In this document: piece by piece, positions 31,057 through 42,480 of the stretch | Layout of the letters: each line of letters opens with the position of its first letter | Numbering within the stretch: the stretch's first letter is position 1 | Origin: Macrocystis pyrifera | Taxonomy: Eukaryota; Sar; Phaeophyceae; Laminariales; Laminariaceae | Length of the DNA: 64,000 nucleotides | Assembly: GCA_031763025.1 (NCBI GenBank) | Contig: JASSKH010000016.1 | Location: forward strand, 5,208,001 to 5,272,000 | Direction: 5' to 3' | Program-made: the position numbers and the translations under genes | Notes under the pieces: generated by a model | What the model was told of the DNA's origin: nothing | The model's database searches: none | The model's input: the letters and a program-made list of their open reading frames with translations, nothing else

Positions 31057-32984
31057 CACACCTCGGATAACGTAACACTTAACGTCTTATGTTAATGTTA
31101 GGCGTCAGCGAGAAAAAAACGTAATACCAGGTATTACGTTACTACGTTAACGACTTTCTGGATTTTGTGATAACATAGTGTTAGTGTGTTACTATATTGG
31201 CGGGCGATCGCGAAACATTATGTTAGAGTGTTACCTAGATCTCGTACTGACCGCAGTATATGTGCTACGGTGTTGGGGTATGCAGCCCATAGCGAGTAAC
31301 ACTATGTTAGCGTGTTAGCGGAATTCCTTGTGGCTACCGTAACACACGTTGAAGGGATAACGTACGAGTACATGGTCAATTAAACGTTAACATTATGATA
31401 CCGTGCTGGCGGCATCAGCCCGTAGGGAGTAACGTTATGTTAGTGTGTCCGCGGGATTCTTCGTGCTACCGTAACACCCTTTCGACGGATAACGTACACG
31501 GCCAAATAAACGCGTACATAACACTATGTTAGTGTGTTAGTGAAACTCCTATTACTAGGGGCTATCGTAACACGCGTTAGAGGGATGACGTACGTATATT
31601 ATTATGGTCAATACAACGTTAGCATTATGTTACCGTATCAGCCGCGGCAGCAGTCCGTTTCGAGCGACGTTATGTGAGGGTATTACGGAAGTCTTGCTAC
31701 CATAACAACATAACATACGTCAAACGGATAACGTATATGATCGATGAAACACTATTAAAAGCATTATGTCAATGTTATTAACTTGTATGCAATGTATTTA
31801 GTGACACAAGTTAATACAAAACGTAAACCCCCAATCTAAAGTCAACAATATGTTACTGCCGTGTTAACTCGTACGTGCGAGTGTGCAGATTACGTTATAG
31901 ATGGATAACGTGATGTGTTATACATGGATAACGTACTGGCGGGGTTAAAAAATGAGGCGTTTTTTGCGGGGATCCCTCCTAAATATCCCCTGTTTTGGGG
32001 TTTTAAAATATGGAGGCGTTTGTTTTACCGGGGATGCCATGCTATCCTCCCCCGGGGATATTTTGTAGGTATCCCCTACTGGGATGTCAGCGAAATTGGA
32101 TAACACGGCTACGCTATGTTACTCCCACACGCCCGCTTTACCACTAACACAGGTAACACATGTTAGATCTCGGGAAGATCCAAAGGGTAACGTAGTAACA
32201 TTACGTTAGAACGACTTCGGCCCCAACGGTAACTCAGTAACATAAAGTTAGACCCGGATTGGTTTTTATGGTAACACGGTAACGGAATGTCACCATCAGA
32301 TCTTTACTGACGGTAACACCGTAACATACAGTTACAGAGACTTCCGCGTTTAGGCTAACATCCTAACATAATGTTACGTATGGGCCGGCTAAGACTGTAA
32401 CGTATCTAACGTACGTTAAGTGTTACGTTATCCGACCCTAAGGCAATCAGATGGGGGGTCCAGATAACGTAGTGTTAGTAGTGCTGGTCATTGCGTTATG
32501 TGACATTAGTGGGTTATCTGTAACACAATGTTATGTGTTAGTAGTGCTGGCGAACATGGCAACGTTATGTTAGGGTGTTATGTATAACACTCCTCCAAAG
32601 GGTAGCACAATGTTATTGTGTTACGTCTAACGCTGCGTCGACTGTAACATTATGTTATCGTGTTAGTAAATATGCGGATATCGATCTGGGCATGTTAGAG
32701 TGATAACGTACGTGTTTGGTCACAGCCTAACACTGTGTTACGGTGTTAGTTCAAGGACTGATCACGGCATAACATAATGTTACTGTCCCAGAGCTGGACA
32801 AGACCGAGCAGCAACATAACGTTAAGGCTCGTGCTCGTTCGTGAGTTTCCAGTTGACACTGTGTTACCGCGGTACCGTGATCGCTCCTCTAGTGCTAACA
32901 CTATGTTAGTACGTTACCACGTTCCTGTGTTAGACCCCATAACGTAGATAAGTGTTATCCGAGTGTTACGTTATCCGAGGTGTG
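31057..32984. mobile_element. 1.93-kb palindrome-saturated transposon with 8-bp TSD
   Basis: Both ends carry the same 23-bp inverted terminal repeat, beginning CACACCTCGGATAACGTAAC. The flanks are the exact 8-bp direct repeat GTATCCTC at 31049-31056 and 32985-32992. The body contains several dozen imperfect copies of TAACATNATGTTA and half-sites, in both orientations, from end to end. A G/C-box piece (31965-32085) has its own foldback. There is no transposase frame, so it is a non-autonomous cut-and-paste DNA transposon. The 8-bp duplication fits hAT, P or related superfamilies, which I cannot separate from the ends alone. Confidence 0.92.
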
Positions 32985-32992
32985 GTATCCTC

Positions 32993-33770
32993 CCAAAAAC
33001 CTATTTTTTGCCATTCGAGACGGATCGAGAAATTTTGTCATCTGTTTTGTGCATACCAGCGGCCAATTGTTTTTTATCATACGCCTGGCCAGCGCCCGCC
33101 ACACGTCACCGGCCATCGTGTGAGCACGGTAACCCTAGAGTGGGTCGGAGCCCCTAACGAGCGCCCTCCGTGCAGAATTCATGACGCAGTCGTTGGTTTG
33201 GTCAATCGGTGTCTGTCGAGGACTCGGGACCTCGCCGCTTCGAACCAAACATCCGCCTGAGTTTTTCCGATTCGAGCTTGGCTCAACATTGGCCCCAGAA
33301 TTGTTTTTTTCGGGGTTTTCCAGATGTTTGGAACTTTCCGTTTTAATAATCGTGCTCGTAGCAAGCTGTACCCGAAATTTTCTGCGGGTATCTGCGAAAT
33401 TCAAACTTTTATGGGAACTTTACGTTTCCATTGGCATAGGTCTAACGGCGGTCATATTTCGGGACATATTCGAAACTTGTATCAGACGCCATAAACTAAG
33501 GCTTACAATATACCACTGTGTCCGGAAATTCAAGAAACGTTTGGGTCTAAGAAAACCAAACGGTCTTTACATGTACGGATGAAGCGGAACCTGGTACAAT
33601 AGGACAACCCGAGCTACGACACGGACTTACTACTTGAGACAGGCGAGCGTGGACCTGCGTCGGGGACCGTTGGACACTGCCGTTGACATTTGCTCTTGTC
33701 CCTCACACTAGACGGGTTATTTCTACGCAACGACATCCAGCACACGCAGCAGTGCATACATCGGACAGAG
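32993..33770. other. No gene recognised
   Basis: The longest frame (33181-33582, plus) translates to a mixed sequence without domains and with no splice or start support. Nothing else is seen. Confidence 0.35.
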
Positions 33771-34015
33771 CATGTACAGATCATTTACTGATCTGCAGTA
33801 GACCTTTTAGGGCAGATGCACACCTCATCTGTATCATCTACGGTTAAAGCATGTTTTCGGGTGGGGGGATTGACTAATCTGCAATACCAAGGGTCATGTT
33901 TTCTGGGTTGGATCTGTACTATACAGATCCTGCACGATCTGTATTATACAGATCCTGCACAATATCTCATGGCGGCAGCTCAGGATCCAGAAGATCTAGA
34001 TGATCTACAGTAGTA
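33770..34015. repeat. GATC-rich non-coding repeat
   Basis: It contains GTAGACCTTTTAGGGCAGAT, two copies of TACAGATCCTGCAC, CATGGCGGCAG and ends with GATCTAGATGATCTACAGTA. It shares motifs with 19420-19665 and with the array at 61750-62345. Confidence 0.6.
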
Positions 34016-34127
34016 TATCCGTCAGTAAGACGTGCGCAAGTAGCGCCCGTGCGTCCGTGCCGATTTTTCGATTTCATCCCAGAGGGATACAAGCCATTGG
34101 GCATTTAAACCAATACCCCAGACAGGG

Positions 34128-34335
34128 TGTGTGCTCGATATCATGCACGGCCGTAGTCGTGTGACCATAGACCCTCGCATCCCTAAGTTGCCGGGACGGA
34201 GTACGTCGGGTTTTCACCGATCAGACAGACATTGCTTGCACCAAGCGCGAAGCGCCGTGAGGTGTTGGGCGAGTCGCATGAAGGGTGAGCTGCATCCTAC
34301 GAAGAACCGCTTTGGAGGCGGATGTTCTTGCAAAG
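34128..34335 (-). repeat. Dispersed ~215-bp repeat, copy 1
   Basis: The reverse complement contains GGTGTTGGGCGAG-type, CGCTTGGTGCAAGCAATG, CCCGACG and, near its end, CGACTACGGCCATGC. Other copies lie at 51795-51945 (plus), 60665-60875 (plus) and 63405-63605 (minus). A G run stands at or near one end in most copies. Confidence 0.8.
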
Positions 34336-35139
34336 GGGGGCGGGGGTGCATCACAAAGGAAACGAGGTCGATCAGATGAACTTCCCAGCGTACCGGATAC
34401 GAAAGAGCACAGCAAAAGGCAAACCACAAGAGAAAACCAGATACAAATACCAAACCAATGCAGCAGTGCCGGTACAGCAACAGCAGTAGAGGCAACCGAA
34501 GTAGGAGCAAGAACCCGGTCAAGATTATTCAAATACAACGTACTTGAAGAAGTCCGCAAAATGCACCTTGTTTTTTGTTGGTGCGATTTTTACTACACCA
34601 ATGTCCTCGATCGTACCACTCCGTCCTGAAATACCAGGGGACCGTTTGGATACTATCGTGATATGAATACGTTTAGGTTCTTCACTTTACAGCCTGAGTG
34701 GTACAATGCACCCTTTGTCCGCTGCCCCGGGCGGACGGATCGCTATCGGCACGCTAGCCACAATGTAGCACCGAGCTCAAGCACCACGCGAATATTCTCG
34801 CAAATCATCGAATGATGACGGCAAGAACGCGCTCTTGTAGTGAGTGGGTGGTGGTGTGTCGGTCGGTACAAACAGCTGCGCGTTTACGTAGAGGCTTGAG
34901 GAGTTGGTAAGCGAAAAGCGATGTGCTGGGGTGGCAGTGAAAAGGAGCAGAAAGGGTCATGTCTAACCCTCGTGCTCGAATGGCATCTTACAGCAGCATC
35001 TGCTACAGCAGCATGCTACAGCAGCATCTGCGACAGCAGCAGTAGCAGTAGTAGCACCTGCACCAGCACCAGCCTGTGGGCTACGACAGTGAAACATAAA
35101 AACAGCACTGGTAGTTTTTTTTCAACTGCCGTAGCCCGT

Positions 35140-35195
<56 letters not shown>

Positions 35196-35640
35196 CGCAA
35201 CACACTGAAGAATACCTGGTACAATGCACGAACAGCACAGCAAGCAAGTGCTGTTGTCCAATCGTAAAGATGGCAAACCAACCATGTTGCTGCACCGTTA
35301 CCTTTCGCTCTCCCACAACCACAGCTCACCCAGCTCCCACAACTCCCACACACCCCTCACCTACCACAGCTGTCACAACTTCCTCACCCCCTACAGCTCC
35401 GACAGATCCCACGGCTCCCACAGCTGCCGCAACCCTCAAAATCTCCAACAACACACCCCACAGGCTTCACAGCTCCCACAGATCCCAAGCCCTCCCACAC
35501 TTCCCACATCTCCCACCAAATATGTCGCTGACGGCACTCTCAATCCTTGACGGGTCAAGGAAAGCCGTCAAGGGCCTCCCCAGACTATAAGGAGTATACC
35601 AAGTCTAAAGACGTCCTGACGGGCCAAAACTACAGTAGAC
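34336..35640. repeat. No gene recognised; CAG microsatellite
   Basis: (CAG)n of about 17 units lies at 35142-35194, preceded by interrupted CAGCAT/CAG units at 34991-35060. Frames through it give Gln or Ala runs only. A C/A-rich stretch at 35310-35530 is of low complexity. Confidence 0.6.
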
Positions 35641-35674
35641 CGTGACGTCAACCTACATGTTTGCCCCCCACACC

Positions 35675-36057
35675 TTACCTCCTCTTCGGTTTGATGCGCT
35701 TCAGCTGGCTCAAGGGCAGCGCCCGACGGCGCTGGTTCTCGGTCTGAAGCGCCTCCAGCCCCGGCGGAGCCTCTGCTATCCTCGCCGACCGCTTCTTGCC
35801 CACGCCCGACGATGCAGACACGCGAGTAGCCTCCTGAAGAACCTCCGCCGCCGTCCGCAAGCCGTCATCTTCGCTCCTTGGGGGTGTATCCGCTGATCCC
35901 CCCCCCCCTCGCCCCGCCTGCTTCTCCTGCAATTCCAACTCCGCCGCTGCCACCGCCGCGACGGCCGCTGCAGTTTCCGCTTCTGCGCTTGTCGGTGGGC
36001 GTTCTTTCGGTAGCGGTGCCCGCCAATCGGCTGGAAACTGCGAGTACGGAGTCGGTG
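35675..36057 (-). CDS. Candidate last exon of a spliced host gene
   Basis: It follows a strong acceptor: a long pyrimidine tract and CTCCAG (AG at 36059-36058). It runs 383 nt to a stop at 35677-35675 and joins in phase to the short exon at 36672-36696. The encoded part opens PTPYSQFPADWRAPLPKERP, then an Ala/Glu-rich helix (ETAAAVAAVAAAELELQEKQ), a Gly linker, and a basic end LSQLKRIKPKRR that could be a nuclear-localisation or nucleic-acid-binding tail. The predicted protein is 135 residues. No family is recognised. Confidence 0.5.
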
Positions 36058-36671
36058 CTGGAGGGGGAGGGCGGTGGGTGGAAGGAGGCGGGAGGGAAGA
36101 AGGGGGCGCGCGGGGGTGGGGGTTATGAAAGGGTGAGGTGGGGAAATATAAACGTACCAGGTACGGCAGTGAGTCTGCATGCACGCGACGCAACCCGCGT
36201 CTGTGCATAGACTACTGCACATGGATTCTGGATACTGGACACCTTGTATCTCGCGCTTGTATCTCGAAGATACTTGTACAAAACGAGAGCGAGTAGCCCG
36301 TCCAGGGTCCAGGTGTACTTCAATCCTGTATACTGCTTGCTGTCTGTATGTCGGCATTGTGAGCATCCATACGTACACGTACACTGCTGCTACGTACAGT
36401 ACTATGATACACGTACGTACTACGCACACAGTCAGTAGCAGCAGGCTCGCCAAACGACAAGAGTAGGAGGAGGAGGACAAGGGGACGATTACACAAGCAG
36501 TTATTGATAGTAGCAGCAGGCTCGCCAACTTCTGACACATAAGTAAGAGGGGGACAAGGGGACCTATATTTCTGCTCGAAGCCGCCTGACAGCAGCAGCA
36601 GCAGCAGCAGCGCCGACCTGAGATATAACTCTTGTACTGCTGTACGTATAAGCTTGCAAGCGTTGGCGTAC
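36058..36671 (-). other. Probable intron of the candidate gene at 35675-36696
   Basis: It is bounded by GT (36671-36670) and AG (36059-36058) on the minus strand. It contains a CAG microsatellite (36591-36612) and a C-rich 3' end on the minus strand. Long open frames through it are out of phase with both exons. Confidence 0.4.
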
Positions 36672-36696
36672 CTTCCGTGCCCTCGCTCACGGTCAT
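36672..36696 (-). CDS. Candidate first coding exon of the same host gene
   Basis: An ATG at 36696-36694 gives MTVSEGTE plus one base, ending at donor G|GTACGC. The preceding bases on the minus strand keep the same frame open and Ala-rich back to an AG near 36739, so the true start could be further upstream. Confidence 0.4.
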
Positions 36697-36960
36697 CTGC
36701 CTGGGTGCGGCGGTGGCCCTGCTCGCGCTGGCACTTGACCGAAAAAGAGGACCGCAAGACGTAACGAAACCACAGGTGCCTGACGTAGATACAATGTATC
36801 GAGGGAGATAGGGTCACAGAGAAGAAGCGAGAGAAAATAGAAGAGAAAGAGAGAGGGGTCATCACGGGAGACCAAGATCTCTGTCTCAGGTCGGGATCGA
36901 GCACCGATCCTTGGCAGCGTGGGTATCAACATGAGATCATGATCATGAGTACATGCTGCG

Positions 36961-37300
36961 ATGGAGAAACCTGACCCAGAAGGTGGAAAACGTCATTATC
37001 TAACATTGTTTGAACGCGGTGGAAATACTTGGAGAGATAGCTCGCTCGATTTCGCACCTCCTGTTGAGGCTCCACCCCTCGCTGAGGGGATACATGACAT
37101 GGACCCTAGAAGAATGAGAGCTTTCATTCGGCTGTGGCGAGCCATGCTTCAGGGATTGCCTACGTAGGACACTAACAAGGAGAGGGTGGGCAAAAGTTTA
37201 AAGAGGAGTTCAATAATATCCAGAAGCGTTTCTTTCCCGGGGCCACAACTGCTGGATGGTTCGCAGTGTTGGGGCCTGAAACCTTTGTGACGTAGGCCAA
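36961..37300 (+). pseudogene. Coding remnant, unrecognised
   Basis: The first part is an ORF of 68 codons (36961-37167), with YLTLFERGGNTWRDSSLDFA and MDPRRMRAFIRLWRAMLQGL. After a shift of frame the sequence reads FKEEFNNIQKRFFPGATTAG and FAVLGPETFVT. Both parts look protein-coding and consecutive, suggesting one gene or element ORF broken by a frameshift. The hAT-like element at 37408 lies just downstream. Confidence 0.35.
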
Positions 37301-37407
37301 TCACACACACTAAAATCAACCAAATTGTGACAAAATTCGTACGCGATTGGATGATGACTTGAAGAAATAGACAGCCGTTAATTCCGCCGCCGATCGCAGC
37401 TCGGCAC

Positions 37408-38754
37408 TAGAGGTCGGTATCACTTCTGAAAACGCTCTGATATGATATATGATATATTTGTAAAAAAAAAGTGATATATGATATGATATGATATATCATA
37501 TCATATCATATATCATATCATATGATATGATATGACAGAAAACCCTCCCAAAAGCGCCCGAGAATCTCCCGAGATCCACTTTTTTCTTCGAAGTTCCGAG
37601 TTCTTCGAAATACCCTGACATGGCTCTAGCTAATCTAGCTCGCACACAAGGAGCCATCATAGCTTGTCTGCTGTAGTCCACAGCAGCAGTCGTTCTCACG
37701 GCATGGTCTTCTTTGTGGTTCGCGTTGAAGTTGGAGTTGTCATTGTTTAATCTTTATAACGAAGATTTTCGTATTTCGGCTTTTGCTTTTGTGTTAATAT
37801 TAGTAAAAAAAGAAAGGCGGAGTGCTGCTGTTGATTTCAGGGTGAAGATTCTAGTATGTGTCGTCAGTGTTATATTGCAGTCTTCATGATACTCTATTTT
37901 GAGGACAAGCGGTTGAAATTGTCTGGTGATTGCACACAGCTAGCTGCTGCTGTGCATGCCTTGGGCCCGAGGTATTCCTGATTGTTGCGTGCGTAATACC
38001 TTATAGCAATGTGCGCCTTGTTTATTCCGTGGAAGCGAAATATATGCTGTTGCACCACCATGTACGTACGTACGTGGTACGTATGTACCCCTAGTATAGC
38101 TGGTATTTTATACTGGTATAAAACTAAGAAAGCACGTTATAATAATATAGCCTACCAGGTACTATACTGCTGTATATAGTATAGGTGTTGTAGGCGAGTA
38201 GAGCCTGGTAGAGGAGTTAAATATATACTACTAAATACCAATTAAAAAAATGTTAAGGTTTCCAACAACTATAATAACTCTCGGCATCATGCCACATGAA
38301 TACATCATTATTGCTACTGATGCTACTTTATGCTGCTCTTCTCGCTGGCTGTGTGTGTGTGCATCATCACCCACCTTTCGTCCCAGCTTGTGCTCGAAAA
38401 CGTTATACGAGTAATATATACGGTTCGCCCTACTATTACTGACTGACGCTGGACACATGTTTGACTATTGAAATATGTGCTTACCAGCAGTGCAAGAAGA
38501 GCATTACACCCCACCCCAACCCAAGAACGTCCTTGGCTACTGCTGTGTGGCCTCAAAGAAAGTTGAAATCGTGACTTTTATTCCATATCATATCACATAT
38601 CATATCATATGATATGATATATCGATATCATATCATATGATATGATACGATATGATATATCATATCACGGTTTTTTTTTTGTGATATTGATACGCTTATA
38701 TCATATCACATATCATATAATATATCACATTTTGTGATATGATACCGACCTCTA
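37408..38754. mobile_element. hAT-like non-autonomous transposon with 8-bp TSD
   Basis: The ends are TAGAGGTCGGTATCA and its inverse, a 15-bp perfect inverted repeat. The exact 8-bp direct repeat CTCGGCAC flanks it at 37400-37407 and 38755-38762. TAGAG-type ends and 8-bp duplications are typical of hAT elements. Just inside both ends lie dense GATATGATATATCATATC arrays (37437-37532 and 38580-38735). The interior is AT-rich, without a transposase. Confidence 0.93.
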
Positions 38755-38762
38755 CTCGGCAC

Positions 38763-39730
38763 ACCTGCCACAACCAGTGTCTGCAGGAGAAGCTCCTCAC
38801 TACAGATAGAAAGCTCTGCTCGATGGAGGAAGCATCTGACGACCGCGCAGCACGCAGCTAGCAGCTGCGACACGCAGCAAGCACGCCGCCCACAATCGTG
38901 GGATGCCACCGGACAACCCCGAGACCAGAGACACAGATCACAGCAGCTGCTAGCAGCAGTAGAGAAAGAAAAGAGTGCGATGGCAAAGCTTGACAAGCGG
39001 TTTTGCGAGCGAGAACAAAAAAATCCAAACGTATGAACGAGAGGCAGAGCCACCTCGACACCCCGGCAGCAAGCATATACATCTGCTGGAACTCGTACGA
39101 TCACAGGGACTAGCTATGTCGTTGCTGCTGTTGTTGCAGCGTGTGTGCAGCAGCTGTTTGTTATTTTGTCGTAGAGAGAGAGCGCCTACTCCCCCAAGTC
39201 CGAACGTCGATTGGCGAGAGAAGAGACGAGGGAAGGGGCTTTGGGAAGAGCGTGGCGGAATTGTAAGGACCGTTGGGGCATAAATATGAAGACCAAACGG
39301 TCGTTACATTATTGCATCAGAATGGCACGTGCGTATCATTCGGCGTCGTGGATGGCTGGGGTCATTTATAAATATTCCACATGCTCCGACGAATTGAGGT
39401 GATTAGGTTAAATGCCTATGATGTAGCTCTACACAACAAGATCTTTCGAATGTGGCTATTTTCATGGCGAGGTTCCAACTACAGCGCTCTCGCAGCGCTC
39501 TCGTGGTGGCGTCGCAGCAGAGAGCACATACATGACATGCCACCGTCAACAACACAAAACTCGAAAATTTGAGCGACCCGTATCGAGAATGCCTGCGCAA
39601 GCCTTGGAAATGTTTCCCTCTCCTTTTTTCGCCTCCCCCAGGCCCCACTACTAAAAAATTGCGTTCGCGTACACTCAGGTTTAGTGCTGAGTGGTGTTCT
39701 CTTTCCCGCTTGCTTCTCAAGATTTACCGG
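38763..39730. other. No confident gene; small hairpin at 39259-39310
   Basis: 39259-39310 is a foldback of about 50 bp (TGTAAGGACCGTT ... AACGGTCGTTACA). Frames on both strands lack domains. The last 100 bases may be the 5' UTR of the candidate gene at 39738. Confidence 0.4.
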
Positions 39731-39737
39731 AGAGAAG

Positions 39738-39750
39738 ATGGAGAAGGACG
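39738..39750 (+). CDS. Candidate first exon of a small spliced gene
   Basis: ATG GAG AAG GAC G is followed by a strong donor (GTGAGT at 39751-39756). It joins in phase to 39865-39944. The exon is very short, so support comes mainly from the donor and the downstream phase. Confidence 0.33.
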
Positions 39751-39864
39751 GTGAGTGGGACGAGTAAAAGGGGGTAGTTCGGTGCGCTATGGCACTCAGT
39801 TGATTGCCGTCGAAGTTGCCGGAGGAATTGTTAGACGACTGTGATGCTCGTACTTAGGCTGCAG

Positions 39865-39944
39865 GTCTTCGGGTCTGTCATGTGTGTGATATCTCCAGTT
39901 ATCTCCAGTTTGACGATTTCTTCAATGCAATACAAAATGTACCG
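39865..39944 (+). CDS. Candidate second exon of the small spliced gene
   Basis: It is bounded by GCTGCAG| and |GTATGT. With the phase set by exon 1 it reads LRVCHVCDISSYLQFDDFFN and AIQNVP, a protein-like segment with two close Cys (CHVC). The opposite strand also has an open frame here, so strand choice is not certain. Confidence 0.35.
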
Positions 39945-40002
39945 GTATGTAGGTACTGCTGTAGCCCATTCTGACGGCTCGGAGGAGCTTCCAGCACCCC
40001 AG

Positions 40003-40143
40003 GCTCCAGTAACAATTGGTGCGTCCCGCTTTGTAGTGCGTTGCATCGCCAATTGCAGTCCCTCACGAGTCGGCGCGAGTGGAGAGATAGCTGGCCCTCT
40101 CGTGCAGTCCGTGCTGGACCTACTGGACGTCGGAAGTCTCTGA
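40003..40143 (+). CDS. Candidate last exon of the small spliced gene
   Basis: After acceptor CACCCCAG (AG at 40001-40002) the frame reads APVTIGASRFVVRCIANCSP and ends QSVLDLLDVGSL with TGA at 40141-40143. An AATAAA polyadenylation signal lies 31 bases later. The full model encodes about 77 residues. No family is recognised. The two introns would be 114 and 58 nt. Confidence 0.38.
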   Translation, partial: APVTIGASRFVVRCIANCSPSRVGASGEIAGPLVQSVLDLLDVGSL

Positions 40144-40173
40144 TACGTGGGAGCAAGTAATATATACGAGCAG

Positions 40174-40179
40174 AATAAA
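40174..40179 (+). terminator. Polyadenylation signal AATAAA
   Basis: AATAAA stands 31 bases after the predicted stop codon of the candidate gene ending at 40143, the expected place for a 3' end signal. Confidence 0.35.
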
Positions 40180-42270
40180 ATATTGGTTCTTTACTTTCTC
40201 CATCAAACGAAGGGACTTCAAAATGCATGACCGCGAAATTCCGATGTTGGTTCATCGGTGACTGATTACTCTGCTGCACTCTGCACCCACCACAACGTGA
40301 TTTATGTTCTATTTTAGAGCCGATCTTAACGGGAAACGCTAAGTTTCGTTATTAGGAAATAAATTTCAATTTCAATGAATTTTATTCAATAGTTCGATTT
40401 CGAAAAAAAAAAAAACGTGTTTGTATCCTATCGGGAAACGGCGCATTCATTGTCAAACAAAAAGGAATTCGAAACAACCTGGAATAATTCACCGCGTCAC
40501 ACAACGCCCAGCCGACAGCGAAGGTTTGCGTTGTCGCGTGCGCGCCGCCGCCAGCTTCTGTTTCTTTTTGGTGGCGCAGGATAGGAAGCTATCACTTTCA
40601 GGGTGTCGTGGGTGGGCGGAGAGAGCTCTCAAGCGCCACGTGCGGAACAGCAACGGTGATGCAGCTATCGAGGTCTCGAGCGTATCCTCTGTTTTTTTGC
40701 TCGTTTGCTCGATTTTCGTGATGGTTGGTCGATCGAGCAGGCCGAAAAATTGGGCTTGCGGCCGCCATGATTTATTTTGAAGCGCCACCGCCGGGGTACG
40801 ATGTGCTATGGTCTGTGGCCGTGGGCGCGGCGATTGCTCCGGTCGCCTGTCGTTGAGGTTCGGGTTTTATCGCCTCGACCGTGGTCACCGAAGCGGCCAA
40901 GAATCACCCCAGATTTCAACGGGGGTGTTGACCCACCATGAACATACATCAAGGCTGATCAACTTCCAAATTCGAAATTGAAATTAAAAAGAGAGAATCA
41001 CACGAAAAAAGTCCCAAAAGACTTTTCACTCAAATTGATTTTTTCTAATTTGCCACTCCGACTCCTGGCTGGTGATTCACTCTTCGGCCGATCAGATGCA
41101 AATTAAAAACTAGAAAAAAAAAATCAAATCAAATTGAAAGAACGAAAAGTCCTCGATAAGATGGGCCCTTAAGTGTCACCTGCAAACAGCAAACAGGCGC
41201 TATATCGCCGGAGAAAGTAAAAGGTAAACCACTGTTTTCGCCGACGGAGCGGAAGCACCTACCTCCGTGGAGGTGTTTCCACTATTTCGTCCCAGTGGTT
41301 GTTGTTTTTGTTGTTTTTCTCGCCATACAACATACAGCAGTACAACTTTTCAAAAGTGCATTCCGTGGTCACAGGACAGGCTCCAGTGCGTGCGGTGAAT
41401 CTGGAGTAGAGTATACATATCACAGGAGGAAAAAATAAAAACGCTCTACTTATAGTCGGGTTCCGCGGTAAAGAGGAATTGCTCACCCTACCTCGAAGAA
41501 AAACAAGAACAAAAAATCGTCTTTTTCGTTCGTTATAAAACACACCCAAAAACGACCTCTAAAAAAAATTCCCCCAAAAAAAAGTTCTCCCTGGGGTCGA
41601 ACTTTTTTTTTCGCCGCATTTCCGAGCGTTTTTTTTTTTTCGGAATTTGCTCCATTCGACCCCGCTTGGTCGATTTAGTTGGGGTAGAGCCACTCAGAAT
41701 GAGGATCAGATCGAAACTCGAGGTAGGAGGCGCCTCAGTATGAGTGGCTCTCAGACCGGCCCGCAGGGCCCAGCTATTGTGGCCAGTGGCCGGTTCTGAC
41801 GCAAGATGTACGCTGGTGTGGACGAGTATGAAGTCGTCCAAACCTGGGCCCCACACGAGAGAGGCCTCAAACTAGTAACCACACTCGTCGACCCAAAGAA
41901 AAGAGGCCAAGTCGGAACGAGGAGCATCACCTATGTAAATAAATCGCCGGAGAAAATAACGTACACCACTCTGAGGCTGTTTGATGCGACGGAGCGAAAG
42001 CATCTCCGTTTAACTCTGTGTGTGCAGCTGCGGCCTGCCACAATTTTGTTCTTGCAGACAAATAAGAATACACTAAAACCAGGTGTACTGATCATATTCG
42101 TAGTCTACTGCTGTATGGTTGTTCGTATGCTCAGTACATGTTAATGTTAATAACTAATCGTTAGGAACCCGAGGCTACTACCGAAATTGATTACTTTGCT
42201 GTCGGCAACCGCGCGTCCGTCCACCATTAGCGTAAGCGCGCAGCAGCCCAGCAGTAGGATCATGCTGCGC
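40180..42270. other. No gene recognised; duplicated block and a hairpin
   Basis: A block with ATCGCCGGAGAAA and GACGGAGCGGAAGCA at about 41201-41265 recurs at about 41942-42010. A foldback AGAGCCACTCA...TGAGTGGCTCT spans 41687-41752. Poly-A/T stretches are frequent. An ORF at 41806-42144 covers the second block but has no domain. Confidence 0.4.
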
Positions 42271-42279
42271 CCATACAGA

Positions 42280-42480
42280 ATGTGTGTGTTTTTCACATCA
42301 AACCGTTCTTTCTACCGGTCGACATTCAACACAACTATTAATAGTGTCCGTGCCGATTCTTCGAGCCTCGAGAGTCACAAGTTCTGTGGTCACAAAACTA
42401 CCCCACCGAGATACTACTTTCTTATGCAGTATGCAGAGTAGACAGCGCCACGCCATGTATGCATGTACGACTCCTTGCTT
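42280..42480 (-). repeat. LINE 3' end, 5'-truncated (minus)
   Basis: Reverse complement of the last 200 bases of the LINE. It carries TATTAATA at 42337-42344, where other copies have a short CCA. Confidence 0.82.

Noticed and set aside
31915..32103. A 62-codon frame inside the palindrome-saturated element as a transposase remnant
   Set aside because: It crosses a local foldback and has no DDE-like or zinc-finger motif.
31057..32984. CRISPR-like or centromeric array reading of the repeated motifs
   Set aside because: Spacing is irregular, both orientations occur, and TIRs plus exact 8-bp duplications show a transposon.
33181..33582. A 133-codon plus-strand frame as a membrane protein gene
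   Set aside because: No splice, start or homology support; composition is mixed and it does not recur.
35016..35353. Open frames giving Cys, Ala, Leu or Gln runs
   Set aside because: They are translations of the CAG microsatellite in different frames.
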